A stretch of DNA of 64,000 nt from Streptomyces sp. NBC_00353. Lineage in GTDB: Bacteria; Actinomycetota; Actinomycetes; Streptomycetales; Streptomycetaceae. Of the stretch, positions 31,580 through 40,560 are shown one piece after another. The notes beneath the pieces were generated by a model. The model had not been told where the DNA came from, searched no databases, and was given only the letters and a program-made list of their open reading frames with translations. Position numbers and translations under genes: made by a program. The stretch covers positions 2,728,001 to 2,792,000 of the forward strand of contig NZ_CP107985.1 in NCBI RefSeq assembly GCF_036108815.1, read 5' to 3'. The number at the start of each line of letters is the position of its first letter. Position 1 is the stretch's first letter.

Positions 31580-33015
31580 CCAGCCACGAGCGACTCTCCC
31601 GCAAGACCCTTGGCGCCCTCTCACCCGAGGGGCGACCGGCAATCGACCCGGACGCCTTGCGCCCGCGGATCGTGCACCTGGGCATCGGCGCCTTCCACCG
31701 TGCCCACCAGGCCGTCTACACCGAAGCGGCCGAGGCCCGGCACAACGCCGGGTGGGGCATCGTCGGAGTCTCGCAGCGCAGCCGCACTGTCGTGAACGCG
31801 CTGCGCCCCCAGGACGGGCTCTACTCGCTGACGCTGCGCGAGCCCGACGGCCCGCGGACCCGCGTCGTCGGCTCGGTGACCGACGTACTCCACGCCACCG
31901 ACGACGGCGAGCGACTCACTGGCCTGATCGCCTCGCCCGACGTCACCGTCATCACCACCACGGTGACCGAGAAGGGCTACCGGCGGGACCCCGTCGGCGG
32001 CGGGCTGGCCCTGACGGACCCCCAAGTGCTCAGCGACCTGGCCGGGGCGCCGGCCCCGGCAACCGTGATCGGACAGCTGGCCACCGGACTGCGCGCGCGC
32101 CGTCACACGGGCACTCCGCTCTCCATCGCTCCCTGCGACAACATGGCCGACAACGGCCAGGTCGTACGCCGTCTGGTGCTCGACTTCATCGCCGCGACCT
32201 CGTGGAGCGACCGCGACCGCCTCCTGGAGTGGATCGACTCCTCGATCGCCTTCCCCTCCACCGTCGTCGACCGCATCGTGCCCGCAACCACCGCAGCGGA
32301 CCTGCACGCCGCCGAAGCCGCCCTCGGCCTGCGGGACGAAGGGGCAGTGGTCGGTGAACCCTTCACCCAGTGGGTACTCCAGGACGCCTTCGCCGCCGAC
32401 CGGCCGCGGTGGGAGACCACCGGCGCACAGCTGGTCGCCGACGTCGCCCCGTACCAGGTGATGAAGCTCCGGTTGCTCAACGGCTCACACTCACTCCTCG
32501 CCTATCTGGGCCTGGCCGGGGGATACCGGACCGTGGCCGACGTCATGAACACCAAATGGGGAGAGCCGATCGTGCGGGCCTACGCCACAGAGGTCGCCCA
32601 GAGCCTGACCTCGGCAGCGGACCTCGACGTCCCCGCGTACGTCGACAGCCTGCTGGTCCGTTTCGGCAACCACGCGATGCACCATCGGACCGAGCAGATC
32701 GCGATGGACGGTTCGCTCAAGATCCCGGAGCGATGGCTGGCACCCTTGCGGGACTTGCGGAGCGCGGGCTACGACACCCCCGTACTGGCCACGGCCCTCG
32801 CCGCGTGGGCCCGATACACCCGGGACGAGCGGATCGATGATCCGGCAGCCGACAGACTGCGGCAGGCCTGGCGGCACCATCAGGCCGACGCGGTACGCGA
32901 GTTGCTCCGGATCCTCGGCGCGCCGGAGCTCGCGGACGACACACCGTTGGTAGCGGAGATCGACGCTCGGCTCCACGCCCAGGACCGGGGGATCGAGGCA
33001 GGGCTCAGCTGCTGA
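31576..33015 (+). CDS. fructuronate reductase / mannitol dehydrogenase family
   Basis: A 479-residue long-chain dehydrogenase. GTG 31576 overlaps the manD stop (GTGA). The NAD domain opens with RIVHLGIGAFHRAHQAVYTE. Other signatures are VTEKGYRRDP, SIAPCDNMADNGQVVRRLVL, IVPATTAADLHAAEA and the catalytic KLRLLNGSHSLLAYLGLAGG (Lys, Asn, His). It reduces D-fructuronate to D-mannonate (UxuB) or is a related hexonate or mannitol oxidoreductase. Position after mannonate dehydratase favours UxuB, which feeds manD. It is the last gene, followed by a terminator. Confidence 0.87.
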   Translation: MTSHERLSRKTLGALSPEGRPAIDPDALRPRIVHLGIGAFHRAHQAVYTEAAEARHNAGWGIVGVSQRSRTVVNALRPQDGLYSLTLREPDGPRTRVVGSVTDVLHATDDGERLTGLIASPDVTVITTTVTEKGYRRDPVGGGLALTDPQVLSDLAGAPAPATVIGQLATGLRARRHTGTPLSIAPCDNMADNGQVVRRLVLDFIAATSWSDRDRLLEWIDSSIAFPSTVVDRIVPATTAADLHAAEAALGLRDEGAVVGEPFTQWVLQDAFAADRPRWETTGAQLVADVAPYQVMKLRLLNGSHSLLAYLGLAGGYRTVADVMNTKWGEPIVRAYATEVAQSLTSAADLDVPAYVDSLLVRFGNHAMHHRTEQIAMDGSLKIPERWLAPLRDLRSAGYDTPVLATALAAWARYTRDERIDDPAADRLRQAWRHHQADAVRELLRILGAPELADDTPLVAEIDARLHAQDRGIEAGLSC

Positions 33016-33096
33016 CCCTGGTGCCGTCCGCAACCCGAGCGGTCTGGCTGGATCCTGCGCGGGCGGCCGAACCACTCCCCCACAGGTCCCGGACAA

Positions 33097-33131
33097 TGAG
33101 CAACCCCAGACCACTGACCTGGGGTTGCTCA
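33097..33131 (+). terminator. intrinsic terminator of the sugar-acid operon
   Basis: TGAGCAACCCCAG and CTGGGGTTGCTCA form a perfect 13-bp stem with a 9-base loop, 82 bp after the fructuronate reductase stop. There is no U-tract, as usual in Streptomyces. Confidence 0.75.
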
Positions 33132-33440
33132 GTAAAACTGCGCCCGCGTACGCGAGGGAGTGTTACTTCGCGGCGGTCTGGGGAGACCCCGAAGCCGGGT
33201 GGTGTGGTGTCATCAAAGCGTTCCCAACACGGGCGGCGGGGTCATCCGGGGAGGGGGCGGTCTTCGATCACGTGCTTCATGACGACGCAGCAGGTAATCG
33301 GGTTCGCCGAACAGGCGCTGAGATCTCGAGCATGCGCAGACTCTGACACACCCCGCTGACAGCAGCCCTCACGGGATTCGCGACGCAATTGCACTGCGAC
33401 AGCTAGACCGGCCCTGATCCTGGTAGGCCTCTGGCCAAGG

Positions 33441-33457
33441 TTCGACGACAGCCCCTA
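33441..33457. repeat. solo insertion-sequence end at CTAG
   Basis: TTCGACGACAGCCCCTAG; inward from the CTAG it reads CTAGGGGCTGTCGTCGAA. It shares CTGTCGTC with the ends at 7418-7435 and 17876-17893. No transposase remains beside it. Confidence 0.4.
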
Positions 33458-33513
33458 GCGGCCAGTCACCTTCCTCAACCCACCTCTCACCCCAGCTTCC
33501 ACCTCGTCCGCCT

Positions 33514-33567
33514 TCGGCCCACACACCGTGGAGCGGCGTGGTTCAGGGCGTCAAGGTGGAGAGGGCC
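33514..33567 (+). repeat. dispersed repeat of about 55 bp, copy 2
   Basis: TCGGCCCACACACCGTGGAG, then CGGCGTGGTTCAGGGCGTCA and AGGTGGAGAGGGCCA; about 88 percent identical by eye to the minus strand of 15884-15940, 18 kb away. Confidence 0.5.
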
Positions 33568-33840
33568 AAGCGGACGCTGCCGTATGTGATCTCACCGGCA
33601 TCGAGCCCGAGAACTGTTCCGTCGCGCGTAAAACCGCAGGTCGGGAGCCCTTCCCTGTCGGCTCGAGGATCGCCACGCACTCCACATGGTGGTTCATCGA
33701 AAGCGCGCCCACACGGCGCGCGACGTGATCGTGAACGACCGATTCACCGCGGATGCGCGGATTAAACCGTATAACGGCGAGGTTATGCCTGATCGGAGCA
33801 GATTTACACAAGAGTGTCAGGCGGATCCTGGAGGCACGCC

Positions 33841-34905
33841 GTGCATGGTGAGTACAAGGTCCCCGGCGGCAAGCTCGTCGTCGTCGACTTGGACGTAATC
33901 GGCGGCGCCTTGCGCAACGTACGGGTTGCCGGCGATTTCTTCCTCGAGCCTGACGAGGCCATCCTCGCGATCGACGCGGCCCTGGAGGGCGCCCCGGCCA
34001 ACACCGACACCGCCGGGCTCACCGCCCGCATCGACGCGGCGCTCCCCGCCTCCACCGTGATGCTGGGCCTCACCTCGGAAGGCGTCGCAGTCGCCGTACG
34101 CCGGGCCCTCGCGCAGGCCACCGAGTGGAGTGACTACGACTGGCAGCTCATCCACGAGGCCCCGCAGTCCCCCGCACTCCACATGGCACTCGACGAGGTC
34201 ATCACTGCCGAGGTCGCGGCCGGCCGCCGGCCGCCTACGCTGCGCGTCTGGGAATGGGCCTCCCCCGCCGTGATCATCGGCAGCTTCCAGTCCCTGCGCA
34301 ACGAGGTCGACCCGGAGGGCGCCGAGCGTCACGGTGTCACCGTCGTCCGGCGTATCTCCGGCGGCGGCGCCATGTTCGTGGAACCGGGCAACACCATCAC
34401 GTACTCGCTCTCCGTCCCCGACGCCCTCGTCTCCGGCCTCTCCTTCGCGGACAGTTACGCCTACCTCGACGACTGGGTGCTCGCGGCGCTCGGTGACATG
34501 GGCATCAAAGCCTGGTACCAGCCGCTCAACGACATCGCGACCGACATCGGGAAGATCGCCGGAGCAGCCCAGAAGCGCGTCGTGGGCCCCGGCGGCGGGC
34601 CCGGCGCCGTGCTGCATCACGTCACGATGTCCTACGACATCGACGCCGACAAGATGCTCGATGTCCTGCGCATCGGCAAGGAAAAGATGTCCGACAAGGG
34701 CACCAGGAGCGCCAAGAAGCGCGTCGACCCTCTGCGCCGGCAGACCGGTCTGGCGCGCGAGGCTGTCATCGACAACATGATCGACTCCTTTCGCAAGCGC
34801 CACGGCCTCACCCAGGGCGCAGTGACCCCTGAGGAACTGGCACAGGCGGAGGAACTCGTACGCACCAAGTTCAGCACTCCCGAGTGGACAGCACGGGTGC
34901 CGTAG
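33841..34905 (+). CDS. lipoate-protein ligase
   Basis: A 354-residue lipoate ligase with two parts. GTG 33841 is chosen for the GGAGG site at about 33829. Residues 1-85 (GEYKVPGGKLVVVDLDVIGG, FFLEPDEAILAIDAALEGAP) form the accessory domain that is C-terminal or separate in other ligases and N-terminal here. Residues about 98-300 form the ligase: HMALDEVITAEVAAGRRPPT, VVRRISGGGAMFVEPGNTIT (RRxSGGG lipoyl-AMP site) and DIGKIAGAAQKR with the catalytic Lys. It attaches lipoate to dehydrogenase E2 subunits and GcvH in the cytoplasm. Monocistronic. Confidence 0.88.
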   Translation: MHGEYKVPGGKLVVVDLDVIGGALRNVRVAGDFFLEPDEAILAIDAALEGAPANTDTAGLTARIDAALPASTVMLGLTSEGVAVAVRRALAQATEWSDYDWQLIHEAPQSPALHMALDEVITAEVAAGRRPPTLRVWEWASPAVIIGSFQSLRNEVDPEGAERHGVTVVRRISGGGAMFVEPGNTITYSLSVPDALVSGLSFADSYAYLDDWVLAALGDMGIKAWYQPLNDIATDIGKIAGAAQKRVVGPGGGPGAVLHHVTMSYDIDADKMLDVLRIGKEKMSDKGTRSAKKRVDPLRRQTGLAREAVIDNMIDSFRKRHGLTQGAVTPEELAQAEELVRTKFSTPEWTARVP

Positions 34906-35117
34906 CAGTTGATGACTTGCTCGGGGGCTGTGTCGCTCCAGCCAAGTGCTCGCAGGTCAGAGCCTCTTACTGCCAACGGAGCAGCATTGAGCTGTCTTCG
35001 CCGTACGACCTTCGTGCAGCCCGGCAGCACTCTCAGGTATTCGCTCTCCGTCGTGAGATCGATGGTCGGCCGCGGGAGCTTCCGGCCCGGTGATTCCCGT
35101 CGGGCGACCCGGAGCGC

Positions 35118-35798
35118 TCAGTGCTGGTCCCGTGGCGCGACGAGACCCGACTCGTAGGCGAAGACCACGAGTTGGGCCCGGTCGCGGGCGCCGAGCTTCG
35201 TCATTGCCCGGCTGATGTGGGTCTTCGCGGTGAACGGACTGATCACCATGTGCGCGGCGATCTCCTCGTTGGTCAGCCCCCGTGCGGCCAGCGCACTCAC
35301 CTCGCGTTCGCGGCGGGTCAGGGTCTCGAAGCCGGGGGCCGTGGCCCGGTCGGGCGGCCGGGAGACGAACTCGCCGATCAGCCGACGGGTGATGGCGGGC
35401 GACAGCAGGGCGTCGCCGCGGGCCGCGACACGGATGGCCTGGAGGAGTTCGGCGGGTTCGGTGTCCTTGAGAAGGAACCCGGCGGCCCCGGCGCGCAGCG
35501 CGTCGAAGACGTACGCGTCGAGCCCGTAATTGGTGAGGATGACGACGTGGACACCGGCCAGTAGCGGGTCCGCGGCGATCTCGCGGGTGGCCTCGATGCC
35601 GGTCATCAAGGGCATCTGTACGTCGACGAGGGCCACGTCCGGGATGTGGTGGCGGGCCAGTTCCACTCCCTGACGGCCGTCGGCTGCCTCGCCGATCACT
35701 TCGATGCCGTCCTCGGCGTCCAGCAGGGCGCGGAACCCCGCACGCATCAGGGCCTGGTCGTCGACGATCAGCACCCGGATCGTGTCCTGATGGTTCAT
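35118..35798 (-). CDS. NarL/FixJ-type response regulator
   Basis: A 226-residue two-component regulator. The receiver has the acidic pair VLIVDDQALMRAGFRALLDA, the phosphorylated Asp59 in VALVDVQMPLMTGIEATREI, VVILTNYG (switch Thr) and FLLKDTEPAE (Lys). The LuxR-type helix-turn-helix is LTRREREVSALAARGLTNEE and IAAHMVISPFTAKTHISRAM. Its ATG overlaps the kinase stop by 4 bp (ATGA), so it is co-translated with the kinase. The regulated genes are unknown; the divergent AhpD/methyltransferase operon at 37102 is the nearest candidate. Confidence 0.92.
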   Translation of the reverse strand: MNHQDTIRVLIVDDQALMRAGFRALLDAEDGIEVIGEAADGRQGVELARHHIPDVALVDVQMPLMTGIEATREIAADPLLAGVHVVILTNYGLDAYVFDALRAGAAGFLLKDTEPAELLQAIRVAARGDALLSPAITRRLIGEFVSRPPDRATAPGFETLTRREREVSALAARGLTNEEIAAHMVISPFTAKTHISRAMTKLGARDRAQLVVFAYESGLVAPRDQH

Positions 35799-36934
35799 AC
35801 GGTGGTTCCCGATGTCTGCAGGGGCAGTTCGACACGTACGGAGAAGCCGCCGTCCGGGCGCGGTGCGGCGGCGAGGGTGCCACCGAGGGCCCTGACACGT
35901 TCGCCCATGCCGGTGAGTCCGGTGCCCGCGGCGACGGCGTCGCCGGGGGCACCGGGCCCTTGATCGTCGACGCGCACGGTCAGCACATGTTCGCCGTAGA
36001 CCAGTTCGATGGTCGTCCTGGCGCGGTCGGCGTGCCGGGCCACATTGGTGAGTGCCTCCTGCACGATGCGGTACGCGGCCCGGTCGACGTCCGCCGGTAG
36101 GGGCCGTTCGACGCCTGTCACGGTGACGGAGAGGTCGATGCCCGCGGTTCGGGCCCGCCCGACCAGCTCGTCGATGCGGTCCAGCCCGGTGCCCGGCTCC
36201 ACCACATCGGTGCGCAGTACCTCCAGTGTCGCCCGCAGCTCCCGCATCGCCTCGCCGCTCGCCTCCTGGATCGCGAGCAGGGCCGGCTCCACCTCGCTGC
36301 CCCGCTTGCGCGCCAGGTGGACAGCAACTCCTGCCTGCAGCTTGACGATCGAGATGGAGTGGGTCAGTGAGTCGTGCAGCTCCCGGGCGATCCGCAACCG
36401 CTCCTCACCGGCCCGGCGCAGCGCCGTCTCCTCCCGGCTGCGTTCGGCGTCGAGCGCCCGCTGTTCGGTCTGGCGGAGATACGCCTGCCAGTTCCTGTCG
36501 ATGAGTCCGGTGACCCCGGCGCAGAGGAACCAGCCGAGCAGCAGCAGCGTCCGCTCGACGGTGTCCTGCGTGCCCGGAGCGGCGACGATCAGGACCGTGA
36601 AGTATCCGGCGAGGAAGAGACTGCCCGCGGCGATGCCCCACGCGCGCCGTCCGCCGCGCGCCGCCGTATGCACGGCTGCCAGCACGGGGAACGCCGCCCA
36701 GCTGCCGGGGTGCGCGTGCACGACGTACCCCAGCATGGAGACGGTGGTGACGGCGAGCACGGCGCGCGGAGCCCGCCGGTGCCCGGCGAGCGCCAGGGTG
36801 CCCACTGCGACGAGCAGCAGGTCGAGTGCGTCCGGCCTCGATGCGGCACAGGCCGCGGCGAGGACCGCCGCCCCGATGGCGACGGCGAGCGCCGCGTCCA
36901 GCAGGCGAATCCGCCGGTCGATGTCCCCCTGCAT
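35795..36934 (-). CDS. HisKA_3 sensor histidine kinase
   Basis: A 379-residue membrane kinase of the NarX/DesK type. ATG 36934 is preferred (AGGG eight bases upstream); GTG 36943 adds three residues. About four to five membrane segments fill residues 10-130, with no extracellular sensor domain. The dimerisation box is RLRIARELHDSLTHSISIVK with the phosphorylated His. The ATPase has VQEALTNVARHADRARTTIE (N box), VRVDDQGPGAP (D box) and GTGLTGMGERVRALGG (G box). A membrane-embedded sensor without an outer domain suggests it reads lipid or membrane state. Confidence 0.9.
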   Translation of the reverse strand: MQGDIDRRIRLLDAALAVAIGAAVLAAACAASRPDALDLLLVAVGTLALAGHRRAPRAVLAVTTVSMLGYVVHAHPGSWAAFPVLAAVHTAARGGRRAWGIAAGSLFLAGYFTVLIVAAPGTQDTVERTLLLLGWFLCAGVTGLIDRNWQAYLRQTEQRALDAERSREETALRRAGEERLRIARELHDSLTHSISIVKLQAGVAVHLARKRGSEVEPALLAIQEASGEAMRELRATLEVLRTDVVEPGTGLDRIDELVGRARTAGIDLSVTVTGVERPLPADVDRAAYRIVQEALTNVARHADRARTTIELVYGEHVLTVRVDDQGPGAPGDAVAAGTGLTGMGERVRALGGTLAAAPRPDGGFSVRVELPLQTSGTTV

Positions 36935-37101
36935 GAGCCGCACCCTAGCTCCCGCGCAACAGCCCCGTCATCATCCTGCTGGACGGGCTCCGCGCTACTC
37001 CCGGGGTAGTAGTCGCGGCCGACTCCGGTCGTCCGGAATCACCCTCAACTGCCTCCGGGGGTACGACGACCGGGCGCGGTGCGGCGGGCGAGCATCTCGC
37101 C

Positions 37102-38085
37102 ATGACCGAAACCTTCCGATACACCTCACCCGCACCGCCTGGAGCGGCGACCGGAGTTGTCGCCGATGTGTACGCGCAGCTGGCCACCGACTTCGGTATC
37201 GATCGCGCCACGACGTTCGTCGTCCTGTCCGTCTCGCCGCCCCTGCTGGCCGGCACCTGGGCCGTCATGCGGGAGTCCCTGCTGGCCGGGCAGGCGTCGC
37301 GCACCGGCAAGGAGGTGGTGGCGGCGGGGGTGTCGCTCGCCAACCGGTGCCCGTACTGCGTCACGGCGCACACCGTGCTTCTGCATGCCACCGGCGACCA
37401 CGCGCTGGCGGAGAGGATCGCCCGCGGCGAGCAGCCCGAGGACCCTGCACACCGTCAACTGCTGGCGTGGGGAAAGGATATGAGTACGTCGCAGCCGTTC
37501 CCTTCCGAGCAGGCACCGGAGTACATCGGGACGGCGCTCGCCTTCCACTTCATCAACCGGATCGTGTCGTCCCTGCTGACGGAGGACATGCTGCCCGGGG
37601 GCGCCCAGAAGTACCGCCTGGTACGGAGCGTGGCGGGCCGCTCGCTGGCCCGTACGGTCCGCCGCGAACTCGCTCCCGGCGAGAGCCTCGCCCTGCTGGA
37701 GACGGAGGGGGCGGCGCCCGAGTGGGCGGCGGACACCCCGATCGGCACCGCGTTCGGCGCGCTGCGTACGGCGGCGCACCTGGGTGCAGGGCTGCTCAGT
37801 GACGAGGACGCGGCGCTGGTACGGACATCGGTGGCGGCCTGGGACGGCGTCGCACCGCTCCCCCTGCAGGGCGAGGGGCTGCCGGACCGGGCGGAGCGTC
37901 CGGGTGCGCGGCTGGCGCTGCTCGCGGCGCGCGCCCCGTACCGGATCACGGACGAGGACGTGGCGGCCTGGCAGGCACCGCCGTTCACCGATCACTGTCT
38001 GGTTCATCTGATCGCGTTCGGCGCGATCTGCGCCGTCGAGCGCATCGAGGCCAACCTGACCGCACGGACCGAGGAGCACGCATGA
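37102..38085 (+). CDS. AhpD-like / carboxymuconolactone-decarboxylase-fold protein
   Basis: A 327-residue protein whose N-terminal half is a CMD/AhpD domain: VVADVYAQLATDFGIDRATT, SRTGKEVVAAGVSLANRCPY and CVTAHTVLLHATGDHALAER. The CPYCxxAHT motif is the redox-active cysteine pair of alkylhydroperoxidase-D proteins, so peroxide or disulfide chemistry is possible. The C-terminal 170 residues (FHFINRIVSSLLTEDMLPGG; LGAGLLSDEDAALVRTSVAA) resemble a second, degenerate copy. Its stop overlaps the methyltransferase ATG (ATGA), and it is divergent from the two-component pair. Confidence 0.8.
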   Translation: MTETFRYTSPAPPGAATGVVADVYAQLATDFGIDRATTFVVLSVSPPLLAGTWAVMRESLLAGQASRTGKEVVAAGVSLANRCPYCVTAHTVLLHATGDHALAERIARGEQPEDPAHRQLLAWGKDMSTSQPFPSEQAPEYIGTALAFHFINRIVSSLLTEDMLPGGAQKYRLVRSVAGRSLARTVRRELAPGESLALLETEGAAPEWAADTPIGTAFGALRTAAHLGAGLLSDEDAALVRTSVAAWDGVAPLPLQGEGLPDRAERPGARLALLAARAPYRITDEDVAAWQAPPFTDHCLVHLIAFGAICAVERIEANLTARTEEHA

Positions 38086-38891
38086 CCGTCACCGACGCGT
38101 GGAACGGACAGCTCGGCCGGCACTGGGCCGACCATCCCGACCGCTACAACGCCATGGTGGCCCGCTTCGACGAGCCGCTGTTCGACGCCGCGGCGATCGG
38201 CACCGAGGACCGGGTGCTCGACATCGGCTGCGGCAGCGGGTTCTCGACCCGGCTCGCGGCGCGGCGCGCCCCTCGGGGCCGGGTCACCGGCGTCGACGTC
38301 TCCGTGCCGCTCCTCGAACGCGCCAGGGCCCGCACCGACGCCGGAGAGTTCCCCTCCGTCTCCTACGAGTTGGGGGACGCACAGGTCCACCCCTTCGAGC
38401 CGGCCGGCTATGACGTGGCGATCAGCCGGGGCGGCGTTATGTTCTTCGCCGACCACATCGCGGCGCTCACCAATATCGCGCGCGCCCTGCGCCCCGGCGG
38501 CCGGCTGGCGTTCATCTGCCCGCAGCCCCCGTCGCCGGACGGCGAGGAGCGCAAGGCGCTCGGGCTGCTGGCTGCCCTGCTGGGGCAGGAGCACGCGATC
38601 GAGAACGCCGTGGCGGTGGCCATGGCCTCGCTCTCGGACCCGGAGCGCGTTCGGAAAGTGCTGGGCGCGGCAGGCTTCGAGGAGATCGGCATCGTCCCCG
38701 TGACGGCCACGACCTCCTGGGGGCGGGACGCGGCGGACGCGGTGGACTTCTTCGTCTCCCGTACGCCGGGTCTCACCGTCTCCGACGCCACCCGGGCCTC
38801 GATGATGGACACCCTGCTGCCGTACGAGACCGCGGAGGGCGTGCTGCTGAGCGCGGGGGTGTGGGTGGTCGGCGCCCGCCTGCCGCTCTGA
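38082..38891 (+). CDS. class I SAM-dependent methyltransferase
   Basis: A 269-residue methyltransferase of the UbiE/COQ5 type. Motif I is EDRVLDIGCGSGFSTRLAAR, followed by GRVTGVDVSVPLLERARART (acidic ribose contact), YELGDAQVHPFEPAGYDVAI, SRGGVMFFADHIAALTNIAR and ALRPGGRLAFICPQPPSPDG (motif III). The C-terminal part (VDFFVSRTPGLTVSDATRAS) is a cap for a small substrate. It overlaps the AhpD-like gene by 4 bp, so the two act together, possibly on a small secondary metabolite or a phenolic. The substrate is unknown. Confidence 0.87.
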   Translation: MTVTDAWNGQLGRHWADHPDRYNAMVARFDEPLFDAAAIGTEDRVLDIGCGSGFSTRLAARRAPRGRVTGVDVSVPLLERARARTDAGEFPSVSYELGDAQVHPFEPAGYDVAISRGGVMFFADHIAALTNIARALRPGGRLAFICPQPPSPDGEERKALGLLAALLGQEHAIENAVAVAMASLSDPERVRKVLGAAGFEEIGIVPVTATTSWGRDAADAVDFFVSRTPGLTVSDATRASMMDTLLPYETAEGVLLSAGVWVVGARLPL

Positions 38892-38902
38892 CCGGCGGTG
38901 AG

Positions 38903-40357
38903 TCAGGAGCCCGCGGAGGCCGGTGGCCGGTGCTCGTACCACCGCTGATCGGCCTCCAGCTGGGCCGCGAGGGAGATCAGCAGCTCCTCGCTGCGGGACG
39001 GGCCGAGCAACTGGGCGCCGACGGGAAGTCCGTCGGCCGTGAACCCGGCCGGGACATTGATGCCGGGCCAGCCCAGCACGTTCCACGGCCAGGCGTACGG
39101 GCACGCCTCGGTGATCGCCACATCGGTACGCCAGGCGCTCAGACCGTCGAATGCGCCGATCCGGGGTGGGGGCGCGGCGGTCGTCGGGGTCAGCAGCACG
39201 TCGTACCCGGCCCCGGCCGGGGAGGTCCGGAAGAGCCTGCCGATCCTGCGGTGCTGGCGCACCTCCCGCGCCCTCGCCGCTCGCACCACCCGGCCGCCGA
39301 GCCGGGTTCCGGTGCGCAGGGCGCTGCGGGTGCGCGGGTCGAGGAGGGCGGGTTCGGGATGGAGCGCGGCGAGTTCGGCGATCCCGGCGGTGGCTCGGGG
39401 GACGAAGCCGAGGCCGATCAGCCCGTAGCGCGGCCTGGCCTCCTCGACATGGTGGCCGAGCCGGGCGAGGGCCTCGGCGAGCGCGGTGACGGCCCGTCGT
39501 ACGGCCGGGTGGGGGGCTGAGCCGGTGAGGGTGAGCGGGGGCCGCCAGGCGAGGGCGATCCGCAGCCGGCCCGGGTCGCGCCCCGCGGCTGCCGAGGCGG
39601 CGACGGGCGGCGGCCGGTGCAGGTCGCCGGGGTGAGCTCCCGCCACGGCGTCGAGCAGCAGCGCGGCGTCGGCGACGGTCCGGGCCAGCGGGCCGTTGAC
39701 GGTGAGGCCCTGGAAGGCGTCGTGGTGCGGGTGGACGGAGATCCGGCCGCGCTGCGGTTTGATACCGATGAGATGGGTCCATGCGGCGGGGATCCGGACG
39801 GACCCGGCACCGTCCGAACCGAGTGCGGCGGGCACCAGCCCGGCGGCGACGGCCGCCGCCGACCCTCCGGACGAACCGCCGGGGGTGTGCCCGGTGTGCC
39901 ACGGGTTACGGGTGGCGCCGAAGGCGGGGCCTTCGGTGAAGGGCCACTGGCCGAGCTCGCAGGAGTTGGTCTTCCCGACGATCACGGCCCCGGCGGCGCG
40001 CAGCCGGCGTACGACCTCGCTGTCCTCGGCGGCCGCGGGCAGGTCGCCGCCACAGCCGAAGTGGGTGGGCATCCCCGCGATATCGGTGTCGTCCTTGACC
40101 GCGACCGGCACCCCGAGCAACGGCAGCCGCTCACCGGCTGCGAGCCGCCGGTCGGCTTCCGCGGCCTCGGCCAGCGCGGACGTGGCACGCAGATGACGGA
40201 AGGCGTTGAGAGTGCTCTGGCTCGCTTCGATCCGTGCGAGGGCGGCGGACACCTGCTGTGTCGAGGTGGTCCGGCCGTCGGCCAACGCCCGCGCGGTGTC
40301 GGCCAGTCCGGTCGAATCGGTCGGCTCGGTGAGTTCCACGGCTTCTGCTGAGGACAT
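38903..40357 (-). CDS. amidase, AS (amidase signature) family
   Basis: A 484-residue amidase. The catalytic triad Ser-cisSer-Lys is complete: GVPVAVKDDTDIAGMPTHFG (Lys), PGGSSGGSAAAVAAGLVPAA (cis-Ser) and LGSDGAGSVRIPAAW (nucleophile Ser). The C-terminal half has DVLLTPTTAAPPPRIG and WPGINVPAGFTADGLPVGAQ, usual for this family. It hydrolyses an amide of unknown identity; members act on simple amides, peptide amides or Glu-tRNA. ATG 40357 follows GGGAGG. It ends 11 bp from the convergent methyltransferase gene. Confidence 0.9.
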   Translation of the reverse strand: MSSAEAVELTEPTDSTGLADTARALADGRTTSTQQVSAALARIEASQSTLNAFRHLRATSALAEAAEADRRLAAGERLPLLGVPVAVKDDTDIAGMPTHFGCGGDLPAAAEDSEVVRRLRAAGAVIVGKTNSCELGQWPFTEGPAFGATRNPWHTGHTPGGSSGGSAAAVAAGLVPAALGSDGAGSVRIPAAWTHLIGIKPQRGRISVHPHHDAFQGLTVNGPLARTVADAALLLDAVAGAHPGDLHRPPPVAASAAAGRDPGRLRIALAWRPPLTLTGSAPHPAVRRAVTALAEALARLGHHVEEARPRYGLIGLGFVPRATAGIAELAALHPEPALLDPRTRSALRTGTRLGGRVVRAARAREVRQHRRIGRLFRTSPAGAGYDVLLTPTTAAPPPRIGAFDGLSAWRTDVAITEACPYAWPWNVLGWPGINVPAGFTADGLPVGAQLLGPSRSEELLISLAAQLEADQRWYEHRPPASAGS

Positions 40358-40560
40358 GGGGTGCCCGCCTCCCGCATATCGGTGCGTGCCCGCACCTGAC
40401 GGCCCGTACAGACTTACTGGAGGGTAACGAGTGGGGACGGTCGGCTCAACCGATCCACGCGGAGTGCAGGGCGTGGCGGTGAGTGTCAGTGCCGGTTGCT
40501 ACGTTCTCCGACAGCGGGCCGACGCAGCGCGCGCAGCACACAACGGGGCAGGTGGGGCCA

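Larger units (their letters stand above)
33016..33840. other. long stretch without a supported gene
   Basis: It contains a terminator (33097-33131), a solo IS end (33441-33457) and a dispersed repeat copy (33514-33567). A plus-strand piece near 33150-33340 (ECYFAAVWGDPEAGWCGVIK) has protein-like composition but is not recognised and may be debris. Confidence 0.5.

Noticed and set aside
33125..33346. 73-codon plus-strand frame after the terminator as a gene
   Set aside because: It starts inside the terminator stem, has no ribosome site and no recognisable domain; only its first third looks protein-like.
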